Origin: Coleophoma eucalyptorum
Taxonomy: Eukaryota; Ascomycota; Leotiomycetes; Helotiales; Dermateaceae
Assembly (NCBI GenBank): GCA_026120035.1
Contig: JALRME010000001.1
Coordinates: 2,059,909 to 2,123,908 of the forward strand
Reading direction: 5' to 3'
Length of the DNA: 64,000 bases
Part shown: positions 53,194 through 64,000 of the stretch, piece after piece
How the letters are laid out: every line of letters starts with the position of its first letter
How positions within the stretch are numbered: position 1 is the stretch's first letter
Notes under the pieces: model-generated
Seen by the model: only the letters and a program-made list of their open reading frames with translations
What the model was told of the DNA's origin: nothing
The model's database searches: none
Made by a program: the position numbers and the translations under genes

Positions 53194-55143
53194 ATGCCGC
53201 CTTTAAAGAACTTCTTATGTGCCGGGTTGGGATACCTCGGACTGCATTCACAACTCAACACCCCTTGCTACAAGTCCCTGGGTTCAAATGTAGCAACTAT
53301 AGATACCACGGCGAGACGGAGTACTACCGCCTCGATAAGCGCCAACTTGGATCAACGAGATGTTGCTGCAGGTACTACTAGCTATTCGGACCCGTGGAGA
53401 CCCCAGGTGCATTTCACACCCCCGCAGAATTTCATGAATGATCCGAATGGTCTCTTCAGAGATGAGGATGGCCTGTGGCATATGTATTACCAATGTACGT
53501 CTCTCATTCTTCCTTCTTGGTAGTTTTTACGATCCCGTACTGTATGTAGTACCACGTTGTACTTCTATACCGATCACGTGTTTGGTGTTTCAAGGGACAA
53601 CAAGTAATGCTGACTGACGACAGATGCGCCGACGATCAATCCAGGGTATCTAAAAGAATGGGGACATGCCACGTCAAAGGACCTGTACACATGGTCCAAT
53701 CAGCCAATAGCCATTCCCGGCACAGCGTCACCGCTTTATTCCATCTTCTCTGGCAGTATTGTAATTGACGTGAACAATACTTCTGGATTCTTTCCCAATC
53801 AACGGAATGGAGTCGTGGCCTTCTATACAGCATATACCGATGCCCAAGAAGCGCAGGCCATTGCCTATTCCACTGATGGGGGTTACACCTTCACACAATA
53901 TGCGCAAAATCCTATCATTTCACTCAATCAGCATGATTTCCGTGATCCGAAAGTCATCTGGCACGCCGAGAGTGGAAAATGGGTCATGGTGGTGAGCCAT
54001 GCAGCTGAAGGCTACATTGCTTTCTACACGAGCCATAACTTGATCAACTGGACACAAGTATCGAAATTTTCCAACCCTGGCCTGACGGGGGTATTGGAAT
54101 GTCCTCAATTGCAAGGGATGCCTTTCCGCTCCGGGTCTTCGCCTTCAGTAACGAGCACGAGCGCATCAGAACCTGACCACTACATTCTCAGTGTTTCAGT
54201 ACAAAGCGGAGGAGCCAACGGAGGAGGAGTTGTGAAGTACTTTCCTGGTACCTTCAATGGCACGACCTTCACAGCATTCGATTCCCTAACCACCCGCGTG
54301 ATGGACTTCGGACCCGATGCCTACGCAACCGCATTCTTCTACGACATGCTCGCCGGTCCAGAACCTATCTCCATGTCCTGGGCCGTGAATCTGCAATATG
54401 CCACATCTGTTCCCACCGGGACATCAGAGGGATGGATCTCCGCCATGAGCGTGGCCAGAACACACTACCTTGCCAACCTGACGCCAGCCGGCTACGACCT
54501 GGTCTCCGAGCCCTATGATGTCTCTCCCATGGTCGCAAACACTGTGGCCTCTGAGGAGAACCTTGGAAATGGTGGGATGGTAATTGACTACTCATCCGTA
54601 GCATCTGGTGCTGTAAAGTTCACGATTACCGTAAGCGCGCCCTCCCATGGCTCCACGAGCGCAAACGCGAGCATTGGGCTGGACTTCACCTCGTCATCTT
54701 CCGGCGAGTCCATCTCTGTATCTTTCAGTCTTGTAACCAGCACGACATCCAGCACGCCACCCGTGGCAGGATTCTCCATGGACCGCTCAAATATCAAGGG
54801 TTGGACAACGGCCCCTTTGACGACCTCGCTTACCAATCTCGTTCCCTTCTCCAGCAGCAGTGCAACCGCCTCTTCCGCCTCCACCAACACGTACCAAATC
54901 TCCGGGATCATGGATCGCACGATCTTGGAAGCCTTCATCAACGGTGGTGTAGATGCCGGCTCCATGGTCTTCTTCCCGACTAGCAAGCTGGATACCATTG
55001 ATCTTAAGATCGATGGGCTGGGTGCTGGCGCGTCTGTGGATTTTGAGGTCCTTGGTCTGAAGAGTGGTTGGTCTGCGGAGGAAGATAAGAGGGAGAGGAG
55101 ACTGAGGGATGGTGAGGATGGTGAGAGAAGGGTTGATCTCTGA
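53194..55143 (+). CDS. Secreted GH32 beta-fructofuranosidase (invertase/inulinase type)
   Basis: Glycoside hydrolase family 32 enzyme that splits beta-fructosyl linkages in sucrose and fructans. Exons are 53194-53494 and 53624-55143, about 606 residues. The N-terminal hydrophobic stretch ([13 protein letters not shown]) may be a signal peptide, though weak. The five-bladed propeller carries the family motifs: NFMNDPNGL (nucleophile Asp83), FSGS (blade 1 end), HDFRDPKV (Asp207, transition-state stabiliser) and LECPQL (acid/base Glu258). The C-terminal beta-sandwich ends in [11 protein letters not shown] and a charged tail. Sucrose versus inulin and endo versus exo cannot be decided by eye. It is typically carbon-catabolite repressed; its upstream region is unusually repeat-rich. 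Confidence 0.93.
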
Positions 55144-56121
55144 TCTGGCCCGACTTTGCCATTCATCATTAGACTCACTCTTTGTTTTAAGCTTGATACA
55201 TTTCCTTTGCTGTTACCTGTTTGGCATGTCTATGCGAGACCATTGCTCTTTTCGTATATACATAGTTTCCTTCTTGTCATTTCTCCTTTACTTGCCTTGC
55301 TTATCATCTTATGCTTCGGTTTTGTTTTTGTTTTTTTCCTCTTTTGCTTTCGTTTGCTTTCTTGTACTTTCCTTGGGGACTTTCCATACTCACCTCTCCA
55401 TCTTGAGTGGAGTGCATGTGTAATATGTCCCTAATTCTGCCTTGCATACATATACAGCTATGAACACTCACGTCCGTGTACGAAAGAGGGAACAAGGAAC
55501 GGGGAAGGGCTACGCAGCTACGAACTAACGAAAAGTTTCACGTCTTGGGGATTAAGAAGGGGAAACGGTCAGTTACTTTAGGGATGGAATACGATGTTAT
55601 ATCGGGGCTAAGCGGGGGTGGGAAGGTGTTGGATTTTTTGTTTTGGGGAATCTGGATATTTGGAGACAGTGAGAGCGGGAAATGGGGGGTTTTTTTTTTC
55701 TTGACAATCATTATCGCACTTGGACTTTTGCATCATGTACCTAGTATAGAATTGTATACCCGTTACCAAGATATGTCGTGGAAAAGTCTTTTCTGCTATG
55801 TCGTATCATAAACCCTTTATTGTTTGTTGCATGCTTTGCATGATTTGAGGGGAATGTTGATTACGCATATCCTGAGAAGACTACACAAGCACTCTTGTTG
55901 ATGTGAATACTTTTGTGCTTCTTATGGGCGGTTGCAGCCTTCAAAGAGAGTAGAATCCGTGCCCTGGGCATATAATGTCTCAGTTCGCTTGATACAGACA
56001 CTGAAAAAATTTCAAGTATGCTAGATTAGCATGATGAACGGGTGAAAGCTATATTTGGTTTGTCGAGTAGCTGCATTCTGGATATCTTGTTTCATTTATA
56101 ATAAATTCTAACCCGAACATA
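55144..56121. other. Convergent intergenic region with T-rich tracts
   Basis: 3' flank of the GH32 gene and of the leftward mitochondrial gene. It contains T- and CT-rich stretches (55160-55390) and a G6T10-like run near 55684-55700. No gene recognised. Confidence 0.5.
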
Positions 56122-59097
56122 TCAATGAGCTGCTTTTCCTTGAAGGTATTCCTCCACTTCTTCATCCGATGGCCATCCATCCCAGCCATCTACACTATTA
56201 ACCAGCTTCTCCGCCTTAGCAGAACTTGCCATATCATCGACTAGAGCAGACTTGATCGAGACAAGCGTTCGCCGAAGAGTCAATACTCCATTGGCAGCTT
56301 CAGCCGCAGTCTCATTCAGAGTGTCACAGCAATTTACCATCCACTTTAGCACATGTAAAATCTCTTCATAATCGTTGACGACACTGACAGCTCGAACGTA
56401 AGCGTGAAGATGGACCCCCCTGATACTGAATGACAATTTTGGCATGTAGGTTTCAGTATTGACCTCGGTGAGTTTTCTAAACTCGGCCTTCAGCAACGTC
56501 AGCCCAGTTCGTGCATTCGCGGCAAACTCTTCATCCTCGGGCAATAAGTTTAGTTCCAATGAGGCCAGTAAAGCCTTTCGTACTCCCCAACACATGGTCT
56601 GGAAGCCTTTTGGGTCAAGTTCCAGGCCTAATTTGTGGAAGTCTCCCAAGAGAGCTTTTAACACGCTCCAAGCCAATAAATCGTTTCTTGCTCTACTCAC
56701 CCAGCGGTCAATGAGGCAGCCCTCACGAGCAAGAATATTAAACAGTGCATACCACACTATTCGTAAGGTGGGCTGGCGTTTCATGATAAGTTGTGTTGCT
56801 AGGAGCAAGGGATTTGGAAATCGTAAAGACATAGAATTATGTCGCCCTAGCTCAATGATCCTTAGGTCTTCATTGTCGGAGACAACTGTTGGCTGTCTCG
56901 CTGCGTCCCCTTTGCTTGGCGAGACTGCTGGCGCACCATCGCCTTCTTCTTCATGCAGAGATTTCTCAGGCTTAATGGTGCGCCTTCGTGTTCCTACTCG
57001 TGGAGAATATCGACAAAGCAAGGCTATGAAAGCGGAAAATAGGTGCTCAGGTATCTTCTCCAGTAAATCAGGGGTTGCCGACTCGCCATGACCCCTAAGA
57101 CAGTCAATCGCTTCAAGGCTAATTCCTGCATCCATCAAGTACTGGATCCCATCACTTAATGTCGTAGCTTTTGTAACAAGCAGAGCGACAGTCTTATCTG
57201 GTAGCTGAATACCCATGGACAAAGCCTCTGTGTAAAGAACATCCAAAGGTGGCGGTCGTAGTCTGGACCTATAAAACTCGCTAAATCCATCATGAGCAGG
57301 AGGAAACTGCTCCTTTCCATCTCCAGGTGCACCGTTGTAAGATGAACTTCTAGCACTATGCCGTACTTGTTCATATATAAGTTTTTCGAGCATGTCAGCA
57401 AATATTGATTGGTCGGGTTTGCCACCTGCCTCCGTGAAACTCAAAAATGCGCCCCATGCCTCTTCTACATCACGGGTTGCTCGAATCCTTGCTGCCCAAA
57501 TTTCTGGTTGCAAAATCTCAGGTATATAAGTTTTAATGTCCTTATTGAGATTCTTGGCCGCTCTGGTATGAATGGTAGGGGTTCCGTCAAGCTCTTGTCC
57601 TCCTAATATCTGTGCAGCGACTTCATTTGTGCTTAAATGATAGCCAGATTCCATCGTGCGAGAGATTGCTAATATCACACGGCTGAGATCTTCTTGACGC
57701 GATCGTTGTGCATCTATCCCGTGTTGCTCGATTCTCCATGGAGGCCAACTACGTGCGCGAAGTCTTGCTGCCTTCGACTCCCTTGCAGACTTCTTTGAAG
57801 CTGCTAGTACTGACACAATTGCTCTGTAGCTATTGTGGTCTGTTATTAGAGTTGGGCGAAATTGGCTTCCCAGTTTCAAAAGTGTTGTTTGTGCGTGCCA
57901 GTTGTGTATGGCAGAGTAAAAGGCTTCTTGGTGAGCTAGGAAAGCTGCTTTGCACAAGAAGAAGTTATAGAGCCTGCAGAGATAGGTATGTGTGTGCTGA
58001 TCTAATTCTAGATGTCGACCGCTGGTGCTCGCAACCAACCTGAGATAGTCCGCCATCATTTCAGCTACTGTAACCATCGCTTGCGGCCATAGTCGACGTG
58101 CATGGTCGAAGAGACGTCCAAACAGATCTTGACACCTCATGTGTACGTTGGAATATGAGTTACTATTCATGTGTAGAGTATTTCCCGTCTCCTGTCGTTC
58201 TCGTGCGTCATCCAGGTTCGCACTGACTGAGTTCGAAAGAACATGGTCTTGAGTATACTTGAGCAATAACTTCAGACTCCGTACCTGGAGAATTTCGCCG
58301 CGCAATACCTCAAGAAGCAGGAAAGTCGGTCGTGCTGAATCAGAAGCGAAAAACATCTCGACCTTTTGATCCGGATCGACACAATTTAGTATGTTTCCCC
58401 ATTCCTGCATATCTTTTTGCGTGAAGCCCAGACTGCTTATCCTTTTCTTGAGGTTCTTTGATAACAACGTCTCGAAGCTATTCGATAAAGCCTAGACCTT
58501 GTCAGTAAGAAGGCAGATAAGAAAAAATAATAGTCCTTTACATTTCCCAGGGTTTTCTGCTGCAAAAACAACAAAAATATCCACACCAACGTGTGACGAT
58601 TAAGTTCCCCTTTTACCCTGCGCCAGTAACAAGATCGTTTGAAATTGTCAGAGAGGTCAAGCCAATTTTCCAGTATTTTATAATCACTAAGATCCCGGCC
58701 CCGACTTGGAAGTCTGCTAGCTGCAAGGTCTGACGGTAATGCCGTGAATCTATTCCGAATCGATAGAGGAGCTCTCGGAGCATCCTCGTTCTGTTGGTCT
58801 CCCGGCTGTGTTCCAGTGGACCTCTGGTACGAGGTTCTGCCAAGACAGCCTTTGGTCTGGATTATGCTTAATTTGCGTCTTGTCGACCATGGGAAATTGG
58901 GTAGTTGCTTTGCTTCGCTATTAGGGGAGTGAAAACTTGGGCATTTCGGCTTGTGAGAGCTAATTTAGCAGTCCATCTGATGAAGTAATGTCATAATAAC
59001 ATACCAGGAGACCATTGGCATCTGCCAGACCTCGAGTAGATCTGCCAGAATACCATCTTGCACCGTGCAATCTTGAAAAGTACAGACACGGTTGCAT
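56122..59097 (-). CDS. Large mitochondrial helical protein, PPR-like
   Basis: Exons are 59097-59005, 58949-58542 and 58491-56122, about 956 residues, all in phase 0. The first exon encodes a textbook presequence, MQPCLYFSRLHGARWYSGRS, with Arg and no acids. The first intron uses CACAAG; the alternative TTAG acceptor five bases after the branch region meets a stop in this frame. The mature protein is almost entirely alpha-helical and charged (RSLKLLLKYTQDHVLSNSV, HTYLCRLYNFFLCKAAFLA, QSIFADMLEKLIYEQV, LYTEALSMGIQLPDKTVALLV), as in fungal mitochondrial PPR-type RNA-binding proteins that control individual transcripts. Repeats are too degenerate to count by eye. I cannot name a yeast orthologue. 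Confidence 0.72.
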
Positions 59098-59675
59098 TCC
59101 TTCATTTTGCCGGCGTCGGATGGATTTCAGTGTGATCGGGTCGCTCTTGCTGTAGCTTTGTGGCCTACTATTTGGCGCGGAGGTTAGAAACAGTGAGATT
59201 GTTACTCAACCGACAAAGTGATGTATTTATGGATAAGGAGTTTGTTCTAGAATGAGTTCCTCTTCATCTTGAAAGAGATGAGAGGGAATAGCCTAAAAGA
59301 ATAAAGTATACAAACTCGTCGCGGTTGCTCGTGCTCAAGCTGGTTATATTTTTGGATGACTAATTAGCGTCACGCTAAGGGGCGCTTGTAGATTGGTGGT
59401 CAATTTGCTTCATTGGAATTTGAACACCATAACCAAGGTCTGCGCCAAATCTGCGCAGAAGTCCATGTTTTTCTACATCGTATCCGAATCAGTTGAGATC
59501 TGGGCGACTTCCCATTTTTTGAAGATTTCTACGATCTGTGGTGGTGCAAAATTTCGCGGTGAGCTTCGAAGCTCGCGGGCCTCCGTACGGTAGTGACACC
59601 CTACGACACCTTTTACCATCGCGAACGCGACCACGTCCAAAGATTCTGTATCGAGGAAGCGCCGCGCATTTGATC
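59098..59675. promoter_or_regulatory. Divergent promoter region
   Basis: About 580 bp between the mitochondrial protein gene and the Gln-rich protein gene. No TATA box or gene fragment recognised. Confidence 0.5.
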
Positions 59676-62562
59676 ATGGCCACCCCAAACGGCATCATGA
59701 CCCCACCGACTACAGACATTGTTTCCACTGCGATCAGCCTCTCTGCGAAGCGGAAGCGCGATAATGACAGCGCTGACGATCAACCCCATACAAACGGTCT
59801 TCCGGAGTCAAAGGTCACAACAACGTCGAAGACATTGGCAGACACTGCATACTCTCCAATCCATGACCTTATTGAAGTCCTTGAGTGGTACGTTTCATGC
59901 TCTGCCTTGTCGCGCTGGCGCTACCAGCTACCTGGTGAATGAACTGTACAACCTTTACTAACCTCTCAACAGCCATGACATTACCCCGTCCATCCTAAAC
60001 AGACAGCTGCCGGAGCGAAATTTAATAGCAGAACCACATGCAAAACGCCAGAAAGCTGAAGATTCGAGCGAGACCAACACTATTTTGACGCGACTTTCAT
60101 CCAATACCTACTCAGATGTTGATGCTGTTCTCGATGACATCGATGCTGCAGCATCTGATATCATTTCAACCTTGCAACTATCCAATGGCCGAAGTCCATA
60201 CTCGATCATGTCTGCGGCACAGATAGAGCTAGCTAATAAGATTGCCGCATTTAAGAAGAGGGCACATGACCTTGTGCGAAGGGAGAAGAACCTGGCGAAG
60301 GCAAGCAATGGTCTGAACGGCGCAAAGGAAACCAAAAACTATCTCAGCAACGACACCTTGAACAATCAGACTTCTACCGGATTAAAAGAGAACCGAAATG
60401 TATTGACATTGTACGGAAGTGCCCCTGGTCAAAAGCAAGTCTTTTCGGGTTTACAGAAGTCTACGAAAGTTGACGGTATTGATATTGTGGTACCGCTCCG
60501 GGAAGCTGGGTTACCCAATGGACTATCAACTACTCGCATCGTCCCATTCCATGCTACAAATCTCGTAGAGGACAAGAAACAAACCAGAACTTTAGGGGAA
60601 GTGTTTCCCTCGCCAGCACCTCAACCCATTCAACCTCCCCGGCCCAACAAAATTGCAGTCACAAGGTCGCTCACTGTAGGTTGGTATCAACCATCAACTG
60701 CTGCTGCAGATGCACGTCCCAAGACTGGAAGCTATTCGGGACAGACCATTTCTACCGGGCAATGGCTAGATTATAGCAATGCTGCGCCTCCAAATACGAA
60801 GAGGAAACCACGGGACAGATCTTTGAGTGTCATTGGGCTTGTAAAACCACAGGTTGCAGACGATCCCGCTGAATCCGAATCAGAGAAGCTGGATGCATTA
60901 TTCCGCGGTGCTTACTCTGGATTCGCCCCAACGAGGGATGACTCGGCCGCTCTAGTTCCACAAGGCACTATGAATCGCATTTGGTGGCAGAAAGACGGGG
61001 AGAAGATCTTTCGGCGTATGGTTGACGATGTTACTAGCGGAGGAGACATTACAGAACTTGAGTCTCCAGCGGAGCCAGCATCTGGGGATGCGGATGAACT
61101 TGAGAAGTTCACTCAGGCTGTGGAAAATTGGAAGGAGGAGGTCATTGACCCCAATCTGTTTTCTACAGAAGCAAATGATGAAAAGTCAGCAAACGAGAAA
61201 GATGTGGATGAAATTCTTGAGGACATTACAGAGTTGCTTGAGACATTAAACTCTTACCAGCGCATTCGTCATCTGCATCTCAATCCTGTCGGCCGTGGTG
61301 CCTTCGTTCCGCAATTCGAGCCTCCGAATGGCACTCCAACAAAGCCCACAGATACCGAAGTAGCTACTTATGAGATACTGAAGAGCCAGTTGAAGATCAT
61401 GATTTCAAGTCTCCCGGATTATGCCATTGCTAGGCTTGATCTTGGCCGGCTAGGAGAGTTCAGTGATGGCACACTGGTTGAGGTTGCGATGCCAGATCAC
61501 AGCGGCATCATGGAAGAGGATGAGACAGCATCTCGATCTAAGACTGCTACCCTGAATGCTGGAATGAACGTCCCTACACCATCCGCCCGTCCACAACCTA
61601 CGTTGAACCATCGCACCAGTTCAACAGCTCTGTATGGTAATCAGTACTCATCATCACGTCCTGCAGCTACGACTTCTGTATCTTATACAGGAACGGTCCA
61701 AACGCCAGTACGCCAGAGCTCGACGAGCTGGCAACGACCACCTTCCACTGCTCCAGCTTATCAACCACAGCGACCGGCCACCAATACCCCGTATCGGTCC
61801 ACGGCATATGCAGGAACACCAACATATCCGCATCAGGCGTCAAGACCGGTCCAAGGCCAATATGCCCCGTACACTCCCGGCGCTCAGGGAAACCAAGGCT
61901 ACAATGGTACTGCTGCACAGAAGTACGGCACACCTACAACTCCTGGCTATGCACAACGACACCCAAGTCAGCCTTACAACGCTGCCCAAACAACCGTCCC
62001 CCAAACCGCCCCACAAGCAAGATATGTGCCCAATTCTGCGCCTTATCAACAAGGACAACCGGCTCAAAATGGTGTCAATTATGGGTATGGAAATGGAAAT
62101 GGAAGCAGTATTACTGGCCGCCAGCCTTCTCCTTCGAAGCCGTACAGTCCTCAAGTTTCTGCTGCTCAACCACTTGGTCGTACATCATTTTCGACACCCA
62201 CTCCAACGATGGCACAATCCAACCGCCCTTACCTTCATGCTTCGAACTCTATGACTAATGGAACTCCGTCCATGTCCCCCCAGCCTCAACAGCAATACCA
62301 AAGAGCAACATCTAGCCCATATGCTTCCTCATTCATGACTACTGAGCAACAAGCAAGCATGATGGAGCGCCAACGTGCTCAGCTTGCACAGCAACAAGAA
62401 CAACAGGCAAATATCGCGGACCGGCAGCGTGCCCAATTGGCGCAGCAGCAAGGAACGCAGGAGCAAGCAAGGATGGCAGCTCAGAGCAGTGCTCAACTCA
62501 CAGGCAACCATAGTGCATCTCCTAATAAGCCACATGTCCCTGTCGCAGCAGGGGGGACATAG
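59676..62562 (+). CDS. Gln/Pro/Ser-rich nuclear-type protein of unknown function
   Basis: Exons are 59676-59887 and 59973-62562, about 933 residues. The start has a nuclear-localisation-like SAKRKRDNDSADD. Residues ~95-190 include helical stretches (DAVLDDIDAAASDIISTLQL, ELANKIAAFKKRAHDLVRRE). A conserved-looking block at ~190-330 reads NVLTLYGSAPGQKQVFSGLQ, VVPLREAGLPNGLSTTRIV, then GEVFPSPAPQP. WWQKDGEKIFRRMVDD and an acidic helix (DVDEILEDITELLETLNSYQ) follow. The C-terminal ~330 residues are Tyr/Gln/Pro/Thr-rich, prion-like, ending with two near-identical units (RQRAQLAQQQ). The layout suggests a chromatin or transcription co-regulator subunit, but I recognise no named family and make no assignment. 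Confidence 0.75.
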
Positions 62563-63239
62563 CCTTGTACCAATTATTTTGAGGATTAATTCTTTTTCTA
62601 TGCATTATCGTTTGAATGTGTAGGTGTTTATTGCCTGCGGCTATCGGCACCGGAATGGCGTTGGCAAGATGGATGGAGGTTATGATGCAGGACAAGATTC
62701 ACCAAAATGTAGATTTACAATATCTAGACTTCTGAAATGATTATTCAAACGATGCGTCTTAATATTTAGATAATAGTGCTCATATATAGAGAGCCATTGC
62801 AAGGTGATTCCTTCAACCTTGAATTCAGGAACGAATGATAGCTCTCGGAGGGTAGGGCGGTACAGCCTCAGATCTTAACGCTAAACGTCATAGGTCAGGC
62901 ACGCACCAAGTTGGCCAACGCATCTAAAGGATATCGTTGGATAAAGAGCTTAGGATTGTTTTGCGAATGCTACACGTCAGTTTTGTAGTTGTATCCTATG
63001 TCACTTCATGAGTTGTCTCCATCATCAAAAAAATCCATTTTGAACTTTCAGCACACAACCTTTAGGCGCATAGCTTCCTTTCACACGAAAGCAGCCAGCA
63101 CCGCTTTCAGCCTTACAAGAAGGGTCCTCCCTCTTCCCCACAGTCCCTTGCTCCTCCACGCAAGAGGAGAACCAGATCGCGAAAACACATCCTCGAACCC
63201 TAGCAAACAACGTACAATCTACTTATTCATCTATATAGA
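62563..63239. promoter_or_regulatory. Tandem intergenic region
   Basis: 3' flank of the Gln-rich gene and promoter of the next gene. C/T-rich near 63120-63160; no gene recognised. Confidence 0.45.
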
Positions 63240-64000
63240 ATGGCAACTCCAACGCTAATCGGCATGCCCGAACCACCGTCAAACCCAGACACTCCTACGG
63301 AGATGCCGTAAGTAGCTTTGAATCAGCTTGCACTCCTTGAGTCTGATCGCTTTGTCCACAGGGGTACTCCAAACTCGGCAACAACCTCCCTTTCTGCTCT
63401 CTCCACTACTGCTATCAAAGATGGCCACCGAGGACATGCCTTGCCACAGAGTGACCGTCTTGGTCTAGGACATCGCTCGCAACCTAGCAGCAATACCTTG
63501 GAAGCCGAACGGGCGGATCGAATCTCGCGACTGGCAGGATTGGAGCGCGTTTCCACCGGCCGGCCAGCAAATGCAGCGAACACCTCAGCCGCACCAGCCG
63601 GAGGTCAAATTCCTGGTTACTTCGATGCTGCGGGGAACCCAGTGTATACGACCAAGATGTCGACGGTGGGGAGTGCTTCTGCCACCGGCAGTGTGGGCGG
63701 ACGAACAACCACATGGGCTAGTGGTAGCCAGAGAGGGGCTGATGATGACGAGATGAGCATGGATACCAATTACCGCGATATTGATGAGCGAGATAGGTAT
63801 TCGGTCGGTGCGAGTGCCATGGATGAGGATGGTATGAGTGACGATGCATCCCTTGTTGGCTTTGGTGAGGGCGCCAATTCCACCGTCTCAGGCCCTACAT
63901 ATAGCAGACGGGATCTGCTGGTTAGAGCTACCAGCAACCATACCCCGAATAGTTCTTCAACTAGTGCTACTGCTGATCAACAGAGAAAGGAGGCTAGGAT
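63240..64000 (+). CDS. Ser/Thr/Gly-rich protein, 5' part only
   Basis: Exon 1 is 63240-63307 (MATPTLIGMPEPPSNPDTPT), then a 54-nt intron, then exon 2 from 63362, which stays open to the end of the window; about 235 residues are visible. The sequence is low complexity with several Ser/Thr-Pro sites, then QIPGYFDAAGNPVYTTKMST, GSVGGRTTTWASGSQ and an acidic DDDEMSMDTNYRDIDERD segment. Composition suggests a phosphorylated, disordered nuclear or cytoplasmic regulator. No family can be named from this portion, and the functional domain may lie beyond the edge. Confidence 0.7.

Noticed and set aside
50509..55143. Possible catabolic cluster of haloacid dehalogenase and GH32
   Set aside because: The two genes are separated by 1.9 kb of repeat-rich DNA, have unrelated substrates, and no transporter or regulator lies between them.
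1..64000. tRNA, rRNA, CRISPR, prophage or insertion-sequence features
   Set aside because: I looked for tRNA A/B-box pairs, regularly spaced repeats, terminal inverted repeats and transposase motifs by eye and found none. A computed scan (tRNAscan-SE, RepeatMasker) could still find weak cases.

Overview
The window is nuclear DNA from a filamentous ascomycete (Pezizomycotina). Most multi-exon genes have short introns of about 45-115 nt with GTA/GTR...CTAAC/CTGAC...YAG signals. The gene families are typically fungal: RCR, DUF6594, a DUF7029/DUF7223-like secreted protein, GPI cell-wall proteins and fungal HNH proteins. Gene content and style suggest Leotiomycetes, but I cannot fix genus or species. 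I found no bacterial, plasmid or phage features, no CRISPR array, and no rRNA or tRNA gene.

Layout, 1-31 kb: a truncated retropepsin-like ORF (+), VPS41 (-), an RMND1/DUF155 mitochondrial membrane protein (+, divergent from VPS41 across about 220 bp), a gene-poor gap, a small GPI-type surface protein (-), a DUF6594 membrane protein (-), mitochondrial GatB (+), a Dur3 urea transporter (+), a small secreted protein (-), a decayed DJ-1/PfpI pseudogene (-), a membrane-linked serine-hydrolase-like protein (+), an AMSH/Sst2 deubiquitinase (-), an mtTFB/Mtf1-like mitochondrial transcription factor (+) and an amidase (-).

Layout, 31-44 kb: an accessory-looking, gene-poor half. It holds a secreted DUF7029/7223-like protein (+), an RCR-family membrane protein (+), a disordered hypothetical protein (-) and several multi-kilobase gaps, including 4.3 kb at 35.3-39.5 kb.

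Layout, 44-64 kb: gene-dense again. It contains a WD40 protein (-), a large coiled-coil protein (-), an HNH protein (-), a type II haloacid dehalogenase (+), a secreted GH32 invertase/inulinase (+), a large mitochondrial helical protein (-), a Gln-rich nuclear-type protein (+) and the start of a Ser-rich protein cut by the window edge (+).

Function: these are mostly unlinked housekeeping genes. Two loose themes are mitochondrial gene expression and organisation (GatB, Mtf1-like, RMND1-like, the 956-residue mitochondrial protein) and endolysosomal/ubiquitin traffic (VPS41, AMSH, RCR). I see no convincing biosynthetic cluster or new multi-gene system. The most informative non-routine signals are eight HGATAR sites in about 130 bp upstream of DUR3, a 45-nt in-frame intron hidden inside the DUF6594 ORF, a 27-nt microexon in VPS41, and the DJ-1 pseudogene that has lost its nucleophile cysteine. 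Gene models and splice sites were read by hand from the sequence. Family names rest on recognised motifs, not on database searches.
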